5,000 bases of DNA, from the NCBI GenBank assembly GCA_025935655.1, contig JAICUV010000249.1, positions 1-5,000 on the forward strand, given 5' to 3'. A program made the translations under genes and the position numbers. Origin of the DNA: Chloroflexota bacterium (lineage in GTDB: Bacteria; Chloroflexota; Limnocylindria; Limnocylindrales; CSP1-4). Numbering within the stretch: the stretch's first letter is position 1; each line of letters opens with the position of its first letter. Below are positions 1 to 5,000 of this stretch, in pieces. A model generated the notes under the pieces. That model had not been told where the DNA came from. It worked only from the letters and a program-made list of their open reading frames with translations, and ran no database searches.

Positions 1-1
1 G

Positions 2-106
2 CTGATCGCGGGGACGGGCCCGAGCCGGCCCGCCGAGTACGCGGTGCCCGGACACGTCGACGCCGCCCTCGTGGCGGACCTCGCCGCCTGGGTGATGGCT
101 CACTGA
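2..106 (+). CDS. C-terminal 34 residues of an unidentified protein (5' end outside window)
   Basis: An open frame runs in from the left edge and stops at TGA 104-106. It encodes 34 residues, ending in HVDAALVADLAAWVMAH. Almost every codon ends in G or C (32 of 34 by eye), which matches the neighbouring real genes and supports coding in this frame. The tail looks like an amphipathic helix (DAALVADLAAWV) after a short loop rich in Gly, Pro and Ser. It faintly resembles the end of HAD-type hydrolases, where a Val-rich strand leads into a helix such as 'VADLAAW', but the fragment is too short to assign a family and I do not name one. It lies 70 bp upstream of the MFS transporter on the same strand, so the two could be co-transcribed. 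Confidence 0.5.
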   Translation: MIAGTGPSRPAEYAVPGHVDAALVADLAAWVMAH

Positions 107-119
107 GCCACGGGCAGGA

Positions 120-131
120 GGACGATCGTCC
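120..131. promoter_or_regulatory. 12-bp perfect palindrome upstream of the MFS gene, possible operator
   Basis: GGACGATCGTCC is an exact inverted repeat in the 70-bp gap between the partial upstream gene and the transporter, 45 bp before the GTG start. Its position suits an operator for a dimeric regulator. However, short GC-rich palindromes arise easily at this base composition, no regulator gene is adjacent, and no -10/-35 pair is recognisable nearby. Function is speculative. Confidence 0.2.
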
Positions 132-176
132 CGGAGGACGCGTCGCCGGGCCTGCCGCCTCGGGCACACTGGCAGC

Positions 177-1406
177 GTGACGCCGACCACCGAGCCCTCA
201 ACCGCCGAGATCCGCGGCGCGCTCACCCGGTCGGCGCTCGTGTACATGATCCTGTTCAGCGCCGTCGGATGCTGGTCGGCATACGCGTCGGTGCTGTTCA
301 AGGAGCTGGGCGTCGGGCTGGCGGTGATCGGCCTGCTGGCGGCGGTGCCGGCGGCGGTCTCGATCGTGGGGGCCCCGACGTGGGGCCTGGTCGCCGACCG
401 CCTGGGCGACGTCCGACCGCCGCTCCTGGCCGCGGGGCTGTGGGCCGCGGCCGCCGCCTCGCTGCTCGCGCTCCAGCCGCCGATGCCCTGGACCGCGGTC
501 GTCGTGGCGACTCTCGCGGCCGGGTCCTCGGGGCTGACGCCGCTCGTCGACGCCCGGACGGTGGAGCGGCTCGGCCGGGCGCGAGATCGCTTCGGGCAGG
601 CGCGGGCGTTCGGGTCGCTCGGGTTCATCCTGACGACGCTCGCGGTCGGGCTGCTCGTCCAGGTGGCCGGCACTGCGGCCATGCTCGCCGTCTACGTCCC
701 AGCGCTCGCGCTCACGGGCATCGTCGGGGCGGCGGTCCTCGGGCGGGGGTCGCGGACCACCCGGGCATCGGGCATCGGCCCGATCCGGGCACTCCGGCTC
801 CTGCGCGATCCCGGGATGGGCCTGTTCTTCGCCGGCTCGATCGTGGTCTGGATCGCGGCGACCGGGGTCATGGCGTTCTTCAGCCTGCGGCTCATCGAGC
901 TCGGCGCCGACGCGCGCCTCGTGGGGATTGGCTGGGCGGCCAACGCGGTCCTCGAGATCCCGACGATGCTCGCCTATCGCCGCGTCGTCGGCCGGCTGCG
1001 CGTGCAGTGGCTGCTCGTGGCGGGTGCGGCCATCTTCGTGATCCGGGCCGCGCTGTTCGCGGTCACGGGGAGCGCGCTCGGCCTCGTCGTGGGCGCCGCG
1101 CTCGGCGGCGTGGGCTTCGGGCTGTTCCTCGTGGGCACGACGACGTTCATCGCGCGGCGCGCGCCCGCCTCGCTCCGCGCCACCGCCCAGGCGCTGTTCT
1201 CGAGCACGGCCTACGCGATCGGGTCGATCGTGGGCGGGATCCTCGCGGGCCTGGTCGCCGGCGCGTGGGGGCTCGCGACGGTGTTCCCGGCGGCCGCTGT
1301 CGCGTCGGCGGTCGGGGCGGTGATGATCTGGCTCGCGGTGATCCGCCGCGACGTGCCGGTGCTGCCCGCGGGCGCCTCCGCGGCCCTGTCCGTGCCGGAC
1401 CGCTAG
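177..1406 (+). CDS. MFS transporter, MFS_1-like / phenylpropionate-permease-type, 12 TM
   Basis: This is a 409-residue integral membrane protein with about twelve hydrophobic segments, near residues 19-40, 49-72, 83-100, 106-124, 144-162, 167-187, 213-236, 248-268, 276-296, 299-324, 339-362 and 367-389. Length and topology are standard for the major facilitator superfamily. After TM2 it has a motif-A-like loop (GLVADRLGD, 70-78). At 144-151 it has AFGSLGFI, which matches the (L/W)GSLGFI signature typical of the MFS_1-like group (HcaT-type permeases and nucleoside:H+ symporters). A central cytoplasmic loop at about 190-212 separates the two six-helix halves. Substrate and direction cannot be told from sequence; proton-coupled transport of a small organic molecule is a family-level guess. 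The start is GTG at 177. It is the only in-frame start between the preceding in-frame stop (93-95) and the first helix, but no Shine-Dalgarno sits at the right distance, so a leaderless or short-leader mRNA is possible. The ATG at 246 would cut into TM1 and is unlikely. The gene converges on panC, so it is not part of the CoA operon. Confidence 0.9.
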   Translation: MTPTTEPSTAEIRGALTRSALVYMILFSAVGCWSAYASVLFKELGVGLAVIGLLAAVPAAVSIVGAPTWGLVADRLGDVRPPLLAAGLWAAAAASLLALQPPMPWTAVVVATLAAGSSGLTPLVDARTVERLGRARDRFGQARAFGSLGFILTTLAVGLLVQVAGTAAMLAVYVPALALTGIVGAAVLGRGSRTTRASGIGPIRALRLLRDPGMGLFFAGSIVVWIAATGVMAFFSLRLIELGADARLVGIGWAANAVLEIPTMLAYRRVVGRLRVQWLLVAGAAIFVIRAALFAVTGSALGLVVGAALGGVGFGLFLVGTTTFIARRAPASLRATAQALFSSTAYAIGSIVGGILAGLVAGAWGLATVFPAAAVASAVGAVMIWLAVIRRDVPVLPAGASAALSVPDR

Positions 1407-1411
1407 CCGGG

Positions 1412-1506
1412 AGGCGCGGGCAGACGCGGGGAATGCGGCCAGACCTGGGTGATGCGGCCAGATCCGGGGAACGCGGCCAGACTCAGCGAACGCGGGCGAC
1501 CGGGGT
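1412..1506. repeat. Degenerate tandem repeat, about five 19-bp units
   Basis: Units begin at 1412, 1431, 1450, 1469 and 1488, with consensus GAAYGCGGCCAGAYCYGGG. The three central units share an identical nine-base core, GCGGCCAGA, at 1435-1443, 1454-1462 and 1473-1481. The first unit keeps GCGGGCAGA and the last keeps only GAACGCGG before diverging. Units 2 and 3 match at 15 of 19 positions, and units 2 and 4 at 14 of 19. The 19-bp period is not a multiple of three, so it does not reflect a protein repeat. The array begins six bases after the transporter stop codon and would lie in its 3' untranslated region. The unit is not strongly self-complementary, so it is not an obvious terminator. 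Role unknown. Confidence 0.75.
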
Positions 1507-1683
1507 CGTGCGCGTGGCCACGGGGACCCGGGAGATGGCGGCCGCGAGTCAGCTGAGACTTCGCCACGGACACGTCGTGCGTGCTCGCGTCGGCAAACCC
1601 GGCCTGGAGGACGCGATCGTGCGGGACCGGGCCCGGCAGGAGTCTGTCGTGACTTGACGGGGGGCCGCGGGCGGCGGCCGCGC

Positions 1684-1718
1684 CGGGCTGGGCCCGCCCT
1701 GAGTCCAGGGTGACCTGG
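1684..1718. terminator. Paired small GC hairpins between convergent genes, possible weak terminator
   Basis: Two short inverted repeats lie side by side. CGGGC/GCCCG (1684-1688 with 1692-1696) has a 3-nt loop. CCAGG/CCTGG (1705-1709 with 1714-1718) has a 4-nt loop. The second is 17 bases beyond the panC stop codon, a sensible place for the end of the CoA operon transcript. Neither is followed by a T-tract on either strand, so intrinsic termination would be atypical and Rho-dependent ending is equally possible. Short hairpins are common by chance at this GC content. Confidence 0.25.
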
Positions 1719-1734
1719 CGGGCGGCCGAGCCGA

Positions 1735-2571
1735 TCAGGCGCGGGTCATCTCGTTGTCGATGAGCCGCACGCCGTCGATGCGCACCGCGAGCGAGAGCAG
1801 GGCCTCCCGGTCGATCGTCTCGAGCTCGGCGAGGGTGTCGGGATCGGCGACGCTCACGTAGTCGGGCTCGGCGGCGGGCTCCGTCTCGAGCATGCCGCGC
1901 ATCGCCGCGCGGACCGCGTCGCCCGACCGCTCGCCGCCCGCGATGGCCGCGGAACCCGCGAGCAGCGCGCGGCGCAGGACCGGGGCGGCCGCGCGACCGG
2001 CGGGCGTGAGCCGCGCGTTGCGGGATGACAGCGCGAGCCCATCCGGCTCGCGGACCGTCTCGCACGGCACCACGGTCGTGGGCAGCGCGAGGTCCAGGGC
2101 CATGCGCCGGATCACGCGGACCTGCTGGTAGTCCTTGAGCCCGAAGTACGCGCGTTCCGCGCCGACGAGCGCGAACAGGATCGCGACGACCGTCGCGACC
2201 CCGTCGAAGTGCCCGGGTCGAGCGGCGCCCTCCAGCGGCCACGAGATCGCGCCGACGGAGACGACCGTGTCGAAGCCCGGGGGATAGACCTCGGCCACGG
2301 TCGGGGCGAACACGATGTCCACGCCCGCCGCCTCGGCCCGCTCGAGGTCCCGGCCCTCGTTGCGCGGGTACTGCTCGAAGTCCGCCGCCTCACCGAACTG
2401 GCGCGGGTTGACGAAGATCGACATCACGACGGTCGCGCTGTCCGCGCGGGCCCGCTCCACGAGCGAGACGTGGCCCGCGTGGAGCCAGCCCATCGTCGGC
2501 ACGAGGCCCACCGGCCGCGGCGCGGCCGCCAGCACGGCGCGCAGCTCGGCGCGCGTCCGGACGACCTGCAT
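1735..2571 (-). CDS. panC: Pantothenate synthetase (pantoate--beta-alanine ligase)
   Basis: A cytoplasmic enzyme of 278 residues, the normal family length, that joins pantoate and beta-alanine using ATP (via pantoyl-adenylate) to give pantothenate. The signatures are all present. PTMGWLHAGH (25-34) carries the two HxGH-type ATP-binding histidines, H31 and H34; the family usually reads PTMGALHxGH, so Trp at 29 is a tolerated variant. SIFVNPRQFG is at 51-60 and DFEQYPR at 64-70. The pantoate/beta-alanine pocket motif ARPGHFDGV is at 117-125. FGLKDYQQ (143-150) and REPDGLALSSRN (174-185, the KMSKS-like lid) follow. The C-terminal domain has DYVSVAD (237-243) and ends RLIDNEMTRA. The start is the ATG giving MQVVRT, the usual PanC N-terminus, with no in-frame start further up to the panB stop. 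No convincing ribosome-binding site precedes it. It begins 26 bp after the panB stop, so translation is probably coupled to panB. It is the last gene of the visible operon. Confidence 0.97.
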   Translation of the reverse strand: MQVVRTRAELRAVLAAAPRPVGLVPTMGWLHAGHVSLVERARADSATVVMSIFVNPRQFGEAADFEQYPRNEGRDLERAEAAGVDIVFAPTVAEVYPPGFDTVVSVGAISWPLEGAARPGHFDGVATVVAILFALVGAERAYFGLKDYQQVRVIRRMALDLALPTTVVPCETVREPDGLALSSRNARLTPAGRAAAPVLRRALLAGSAAIAGGERSGDAVRAAMRGMLETEPAAEPDYVSVADPDTLAELETIDREALLSLAVRIDGVRLIDNEMTRA

Positions 2572-2597
2572 GGGCTGGCGGACCGTCCAGGTCCGGG

Positions 2598-3512
2598 CTA
2601 GAGGTCGCGGTCCAGCGGGATCCCCGCCAGCGGCATCTCGATGTCGGCCATGTCGGCCGCCGAGCGCCCGAGGACCTCGTCCAGCACGCTGTCGTCCATG
2701 CGCACGGTCTCGGCCTCGGCCGGGAACGTGCCGGCCTCGACGTCCGCGCGGTACTGCGCGACGGCGGCGAGGATGGTGGCGTGCATGTCGGCGTACTTGC
2801 GGGCGTGCCTGGGCGTCCAGTCCGTGTAGCCCAGCGTGTCGTTGATGACCTGGATCTGGCCCGAGCAGCCGGCCCCGGCGCCGATCCCGATCGTCGGGAT
2901 CCGCAGCCGCTCCGTGATCGCCGCGGCCAGCTGCTCCGGGACCAGCTCGAGCACGACCGCGAAGGCGCCCGCCTCCTGGACCGCGAGCGCGTCGGCCAGG
3001 AGCTGTCGCGCCTGCTCCCGGCTCTTGCCCTGCACGCGGACCTTGCCCAGCGTGTTGATCGCCTGCGGCGTGAGCCCGATGTGGCCCATGACGGGAATCC
3101 CGGCCTTCACCAGCGCCTCGATCGTCCGCGCGCTCCGGACGCCGCCCTCCAGCTTGACCGCCTGGACGCCCGCCTCGCGCATGAACCGCCCGGCGTTGTG
3201 GAGCGCCTCCTCGGGGTTGGAGTAGGTGAGGAACGGCATGTCCGCGACGATCAGCGCCCGCTTGGTGCCCCGGACCACGGCCTTCGTGTGGTGGAGCATC
3301 TCGTCCATCGTCACGCGGACGGTGGTGTCGTAGCCCAGCATGACCTGGGCGAGGCTGTCGCCGACGAGGATCAGCGGGAGCCCGGCCTCGTCCACGATCG
3401 CGGCCGTCGGGAAGTCGTAGGCGGTGATCGTCGCGATGCGCACGCCGTCGGCATGCAGCTTCGCGATGTCGAGGACGGACAGGCGGCGGACGGTCTCGCT
3501 CTGGGCGCTCAT
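2598..3512 (-). CDS. panB: Ketopantoate hydroxymethyltransferase (3-methyl-2-oxobutanoate hydroxymethyltransferase)
   Basis: Catalyses the first committed step of pantothenate synthesis: transfer of a hydroxymethyl group from 5,10-methylenetetrahydrofolate to 2-oxoisovalerate, giving ketopantoate. It is a cytoplasmic TIM-barrel enzyme that is usually decameric and uses Mg2+. Motifs in order are TAYDFPTAAIVDEAG (30-44), VGDSL (50-54), DMPFLTY (91-97), VKLEGG (119-124), GHIGLTPQ (143-150), VLELVPEQLA (187-196) and IPTIGIGAGAGCSGQI (205-220). The Mg2+ ligands correspond to D52, D91 and E122, and E189 is the expected catalytic glutamate. At 304 residues it is longer than the common 260-280. The surplus is an acidic C-terminal tail from about residue 260, containing EAETVRMDDSVLDEV and ending LAGIPLDRDL. 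The ATG start is well placed behind a GGGAG ribosome-binding site. It lies 34 bp downstream of coaBC and 26 bp upstream of panC, in the same operon. PanE, the next enzyme in the pathway, is not in view. Confidence 0.97.
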   Translation of the reverse strand: MSAQSETVRRLSVLDIAKLHADGVRIATITAYDFPTAAIVDEAGLPLILVGDSLAQVMLGYDTTVRVTMDEMLHHTKAVVRGTKRALIVADMPFLTYSNPEEALHNAGRFMREAGVQAVKLEGGVRSARTIEALVKAGIPVMGHIGLTPQAINTLGKVRVQGKSREQARQLLADALAVQEAGAFAVVLELVPEQLAAAITERLRIPTIGIGAGAGCSGQIQVINDTLGYTDWTPRHARKYADMHATILAAVAQYRADVEAGTFPAEAETVRMDDSVLDEVLGRSAADMADIEMPLAGIPLDRDL

Positions 3513-3517
3513 GTGAT

Positions 3518-3522
3518 CTCCC
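3518..3522 (-). promoter_or_regulatory. Ribosome-binding site of panB
   Basis: On the minus strand GGGAG lies 5 nt before the panB ATG, inside the 34-bp coaBC-panB gap. It supports the chosen start (MSAQSETVRR) and shows that panB can be initiated independently, unlike panC, which lacks a clear site. Confidence 0.6.
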
Positions 3523-3546
3523 GTGGGTGTCAGGCCAGTGTGAGGG

Positions 3547-4836
3547 CTAGCCGCGCCGTTCGTCCAACAGCGCGACGACGCGGTCCAGCAGCCGGTCCGC
3601 GACCTCGCGCTTGGTGAGCAGCGGGAGCTCGTCCCGGGATCCGTCGGCGCCGAGGATCACGACCCGGTTGGTGTCCGTCCCGAAGCCCGACCCGGGCTCG
3701 CTCACGTCGTTCGCCACGAGCAGGTCCGCGCCCTTGCGCCGGAGCTTGTCGGGAGCACGCTCGAGGGAACCCGTCTCCGCCGCGAACCCGACGATGACGG
3801 GGCGTGCCGCGAGATCGCGGGCGCGGGCGCGGGCGCCGACCTCGGCGAGGATGTCCTCGGTCGGCTCCAGCTCCAGCGTCATGCCCTCGCCGCGGGTGAG
3901 CTTCGTGACTGCGGCGGCCGCGGGGCGGAAGTCGGCGACGGCGGCGGCCATCACGAGGGCGTCGGCCGGGTGCTCGATGACCGCGTCCAGGACCGCTGCA
4001 CGCATCGCGGCGGTGGACTCCGCGCGGACGACGGTCGCCGCGGCCGGCAGCGGCACCTCGACCCGGCCCGCGACGATCGTGACGCCGGCGCCGCGGGCGA
4101 GGGCTGCCTCGGCGATCGCGACGCCCATCCTCCCCGTGCTCCGGTTGCCGATGAACCGCACGGGGTCGATGGCCTCCGCGGTGCCGCCCGCGCTCACGAC
4201 GACGTGGCGGCCCTCGAGGTCCGGGTCGTGCGAGGGGGCGACGAGCGGGGGCCGGGCCGAGGCGCCGGCGCGGATGGGCGACCCGGCCACCGCCTCGACG
4301 ACGGCGTCCACGATGAGCGGCAGCTCCGCGAGCCGGCCGATGCCCTCCTGGCCCGACGCCAGCGAGCCGGTCTCCGGGGCGATCATCCGGTAGCCGAACG
4401 CCTCCTGGAGCCGGGTCACGTTGTCACGCGTCGCGCGGTGCGTCCACATGTCGCCGTCCATCGCGGGGGCGAACAGGACGGGCGCGGACGTCGCGAGGCA
4501 GGTCGCGGTCACGACATCGCTCGCGATGCCGTTCGCCATCGCGCCCAGCCAGCGCGCCGTCGCCGGCGCCACGACGATCGCATCGGCGGCGTCCGCGACC
4601 ACGATGTGCCCGATCCGCTGGTCGGGGAGCAGGCCCAGCACGTCCGTCTCCACGGCGTGGCGGCTGAGCGCGCCGAACGTCAGCGGGCCCACGAACGTCG
4701 CCGCGGACGGGGTGAGCATCACCACGACGTCGGCGCCCTCCGCGCGCAGGAGGCGCAGCAGCTCCACGGCCTTGTACGCGGCGATGGACCCGCAGACGCC
4801 GAGCCCGATGAGGCGACCCTCGAGGCGACCGGTCAT
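3547..4836 (-). CDS. coaBC: Bifunctional phosphopantothenoylcysteine decarboxylase / phosphopantothenate--cysteine ligase
   Basis: A 429-residue fused enzyme of CoA synthesis; the family is usually about 390-430. CoaB ligates 4'-phosphopantothenate to cysteine (CTP-dependent in most bacteria), and the FMN-dependent CoaC domain decarboxylates the product to 4'-phosphopantetheine. The CoaC half (about 1-185) shows GVCGSIAAYKAVELL (13-27), the catalytic His in QRIGHIVVADAAD (H77) and VAPATARWLGAMANGIASD (89-107). PAMDGDMW (124-131) stands where PxMNxxMW is usual, so Asp127 replaces the conserved Asn. The flap GSLASGQEGIGRLAE (157-171) has Ser161 in place of the usual Cys. A Pro/Ala-rich linker (about 186-207) leads to CoaB, with SAGGTAEAIDPVRFIGNRSTGRMG split over 215-238 (N231 kept), AAAVADFRP (297-305), K312 in TKLTR, PTEDIL (325-330), GFAAET (350-355), KLRRKGADLLVANDV (364-378) and GFGTDTNRVVIL (384-395). 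The ATG start gives MTGRLEGR and overlaps the coaX stop. A longer open frame upstream (51 further residues, Arg-rich) is the shadow of coaX and is rejected. The protein is complete and probably active. Confidence 0.96.
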   Translation of the reverse strand: MTGRLEGRLIGLGVCGSIAAYKAVELLRLLRAEGADVVVMLTPSAATFVGPLTFGALSRHAVETDVLGLLPDQRIGHIVVADAADAIVVAPATARWLGAMANGIASDVVTATCLATSAPVLFAPAMDGDMWTHRATRDNVTRLQEAFGYRMIAPETGSLASGQEGIGRLAELPLIVDAVVEAVAGSPIRAGASARPPLVAPSHDPDLEGRHVVVSAGGTAEAIDPVRFIGNRSTGRMGVAIAEAALARGAGVTIVAGRVEVPLPAAATVVRAESTAAMRAAVLDAVIEHPADALVMAAAVADFRPAAAAVTKLTRGEGMTLELEPTEDILAEVGARARARDLAARPVIVGFAAETGSLERAPDKLRRKGADLLVANDVSEPGSGFGTDTNRVVILGADGSRDELPLLTKREVADRLLDRVVALLDERRG

Positions 4837-5000
4837 CGCGCGTCCCCGGCCGCATCCTCGGCGGGCGCGTCCTCGGCGGGCGCGTCGCGGTACGGCGCGC
4901 CGCCCGCGACCTCCGCCGCGAGGATCGCGAGGCCCTTGAGCGTGAGGTCGGGGTCGATGACGTCCACGCCGTCCACGTCGCGCGCCCACGGGGCCGCCGA
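4833..5000 (-). CDS. coaX: Type III pantothenate kinase, C-terminal 55 residues (N-terminus outside window)
   Basis: The minus-strand frame entering at base 5000 encodes 55 residues before TGA. The segment VDVIDPDLTLKGLAIL (visible residues 12-27) matches the characteristic CoaX C-terminus, where a (V/I)DPxLTLxGL motif leads into the last helix. CoaX phosphorylates pantothenate with ATP, using a monovalent cation, in the first step from vitamin B5 to CoA. It belongs to the ASKHA kinase fold and, unlike type I kinases, is not feedback-inhibited by CoA. The catalytic and ATP-binding regions lie outside the window, so activity cannot be judged. Typical CoaX proteins end shortly after the LTLxGL helix. 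Here roughly 25 further residues follow, rich in Ala, Asp, Glu and Pro and containing APAED twice in tandem. The stop overlaps the coaBC start by four bases (ATGA). The fragment is short, but the motif plus CoA-gene neighbours make the call fairly secure. Confidence 0.85.
   Translation of the reverse strand, partial: SAAPWARDVDGVDVIDPDLTLKGLAILAAEVAGGAPYRDAPAEDAPAEDAAGDAR
4843..4847 (-). promoter_or_regulatory. Ribosome-binding site of coaBC, inside the end of coaX
   Basis: On the minus strand GGGGA sits 6 nt before the coaBC ATG (4836-4834). The same ATG shares ATGA with the coaX stop (TGA at 4835-4833). The site and the 4-bp overlap together favour this start over the upstream in-frame starts, and indicate translational coupling of coaX and coaBC. 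Confidence 0.5.
4856..4885 (-). repeat. Two exact 15-bp tandem copies inside the coaX tail
   Basis: The plus strand reads CCTCGGCGGGCGCGT twice without a gap (4856-4870 and 4871-4885). The period is five codons, so the reading frame is kept and the kinase tail gains a duplicated Ala-Pro-Ala-Glu-Asp unit. It looks like replication slippage in a poorly constrained C-terminal extension. Confidence 0.8.

Larger units (their letters stand above)
1407..1734. other. Convergent intergenic region (328 bp), no gene supported
   Basis: This is the non-coding space between the 3' ends of the transporter and panC. It contains, left to right: a degenerate 19-bp tandem repeat; a stretch without clear structure around 1507-1620; a perfect 10-bp palindrome CCGGGCCCGG at 1627-1636; a NotI-type palindrome GCGGCCGC at 1674-1681; and small GC hairpins at 1684-1718. 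Open frames crossing it on both strands are out-of-frame extensions of shadow frames. They encode Arg/Pro/Gly-rich peptides with no family resemblance. No tRNA or recognisable RNA was seen. Confidence 0.7.

Noticed and set aside
116..137. Two Shine-Dalgarno-like motifs (AGGAGG at 116-121, GGAGG at 133-137) before the transporter
   Set aside because: They lie about 40-60 bases before the GTG start, and no ATG, GTG or TTG follows either at a working distance in any frame. Purine runs of this kind are not rare here.
164..169. CACACT as a -10 element for leaderless transcription of the transporter
   Set aside because: It matches the bacterial -10 consensus at only half its positions, and no -35-like element lies at the correct spacing.
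269..1657. Long plus-strand open frame overlapping the transporter (462 residues)
   Set aside because: It is out of frame with the transporter, dominated by Arg, Gly, Ala and Pro, and has no family motifs. This is the usual shadow in very GC-rich DNA.
1627..1681. Palindromes CCGGGCCCGG and GCGGCCGC as operators or recombination sites
   Set aside because: Pure G/C palindromes of 8-10 bp are expected often in DNA of this composition. There is no flanking repeat, integrase or other context.
1403..2242. Minus-strand open frame of 279 residues covering the convergent gap and part of panC
   Set aside because: Its upstream part is a frame-shifted reading of panC and its downstream part reads through the 19-bp repeat. 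A short piece (VSVAKSQLTR) recalls the start of Phd-type antitoxins, but it has no antitoxin-like continuation, no partner toxin and no start signal, so the likeness is taken as chance.
2781..3617. Plus-strand open frame of 278 residues opposite panB
   Set aside because: It is the antisense shadow of panB, an Arg/Asp/Leu/His-rich peptide with no domain signature. The panB reading on the other strand has complete family motifs.
4837..4989. N-terminal extension of coaBC by 51 residues, giving a 480-residue product
   Set aside because: The added segment is Arg/Gly/Pro-rich low-complexity sequence in the shadow of the coaX C-terminus. The family N-terminus matches the ATG at 4836, which has a nearby ribosome-binding site and overlaps the coaX stop.

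Overview
The window is a stretch of a very GC-rich bacterial chromosome, densely coding, with codons that nearly always end in G or C. It falls into two convergent halves. The left half (plus strand) holds the tail of an unidentified gene and a complete MFS transporter. The right half (minus strand) holds a tightly packed coenzyme A biosynthesis operon, read in the order coaX (partial, cut by the window edge), coaBC, panB, panC. The operon's promoter and the start of coaX lie beyond base 5000.

The two halves meet in a non-coding gap of about 330 bases (1407-1734). Just after the transporter's stop codon this gap carries a degenerate tandem repeat of about five 19-bp units (1412-1506). Nearer panC it has small GC-rich hairpins without T-tracts. 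No coding sequence, RNA gene, mobile element or CRISPR array could be supported in the gap.

Pathway logic: PanB makes ketopantoate from 2-oxoisovalerate, and PanC condenses pantoate with beta-alanine to give pantothenate. CoaX (type III pantothenate kinase) phosphorylates pantothenate, and the bifunctional CoaBC adds cysteine and decarboxylates to 4'-phosphopantetheine. Ketopantoate reductase (PanE), aspartate decarboxylase (PanD), CoaD and CoaE are not in view. The genes abut or overlap: coaX/coaBC share ATGA, and the gaps are 34 bp for coaBC-panB and 26 bp for panB-panC. One transcript with partly coupled translation is therefore likely.

Taxonomy is inference only. The GC content, type III kinase and variant CoaBC motifs (PAMDGDMW and a Ser in place of the usual flap Cys) fit a GC-rich Chloroflexota-type lineage (for example Limnocylindria-like) or an actinobacterial relative. 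The window has no marker gene to decide. The content is mainly housekeeping. I see no sign of a new multi-gene system; the most unusual items are the 19-bp repeat array, the paired active-site substitutions in CoaBC and the repeat-bearing tail of CoaX.
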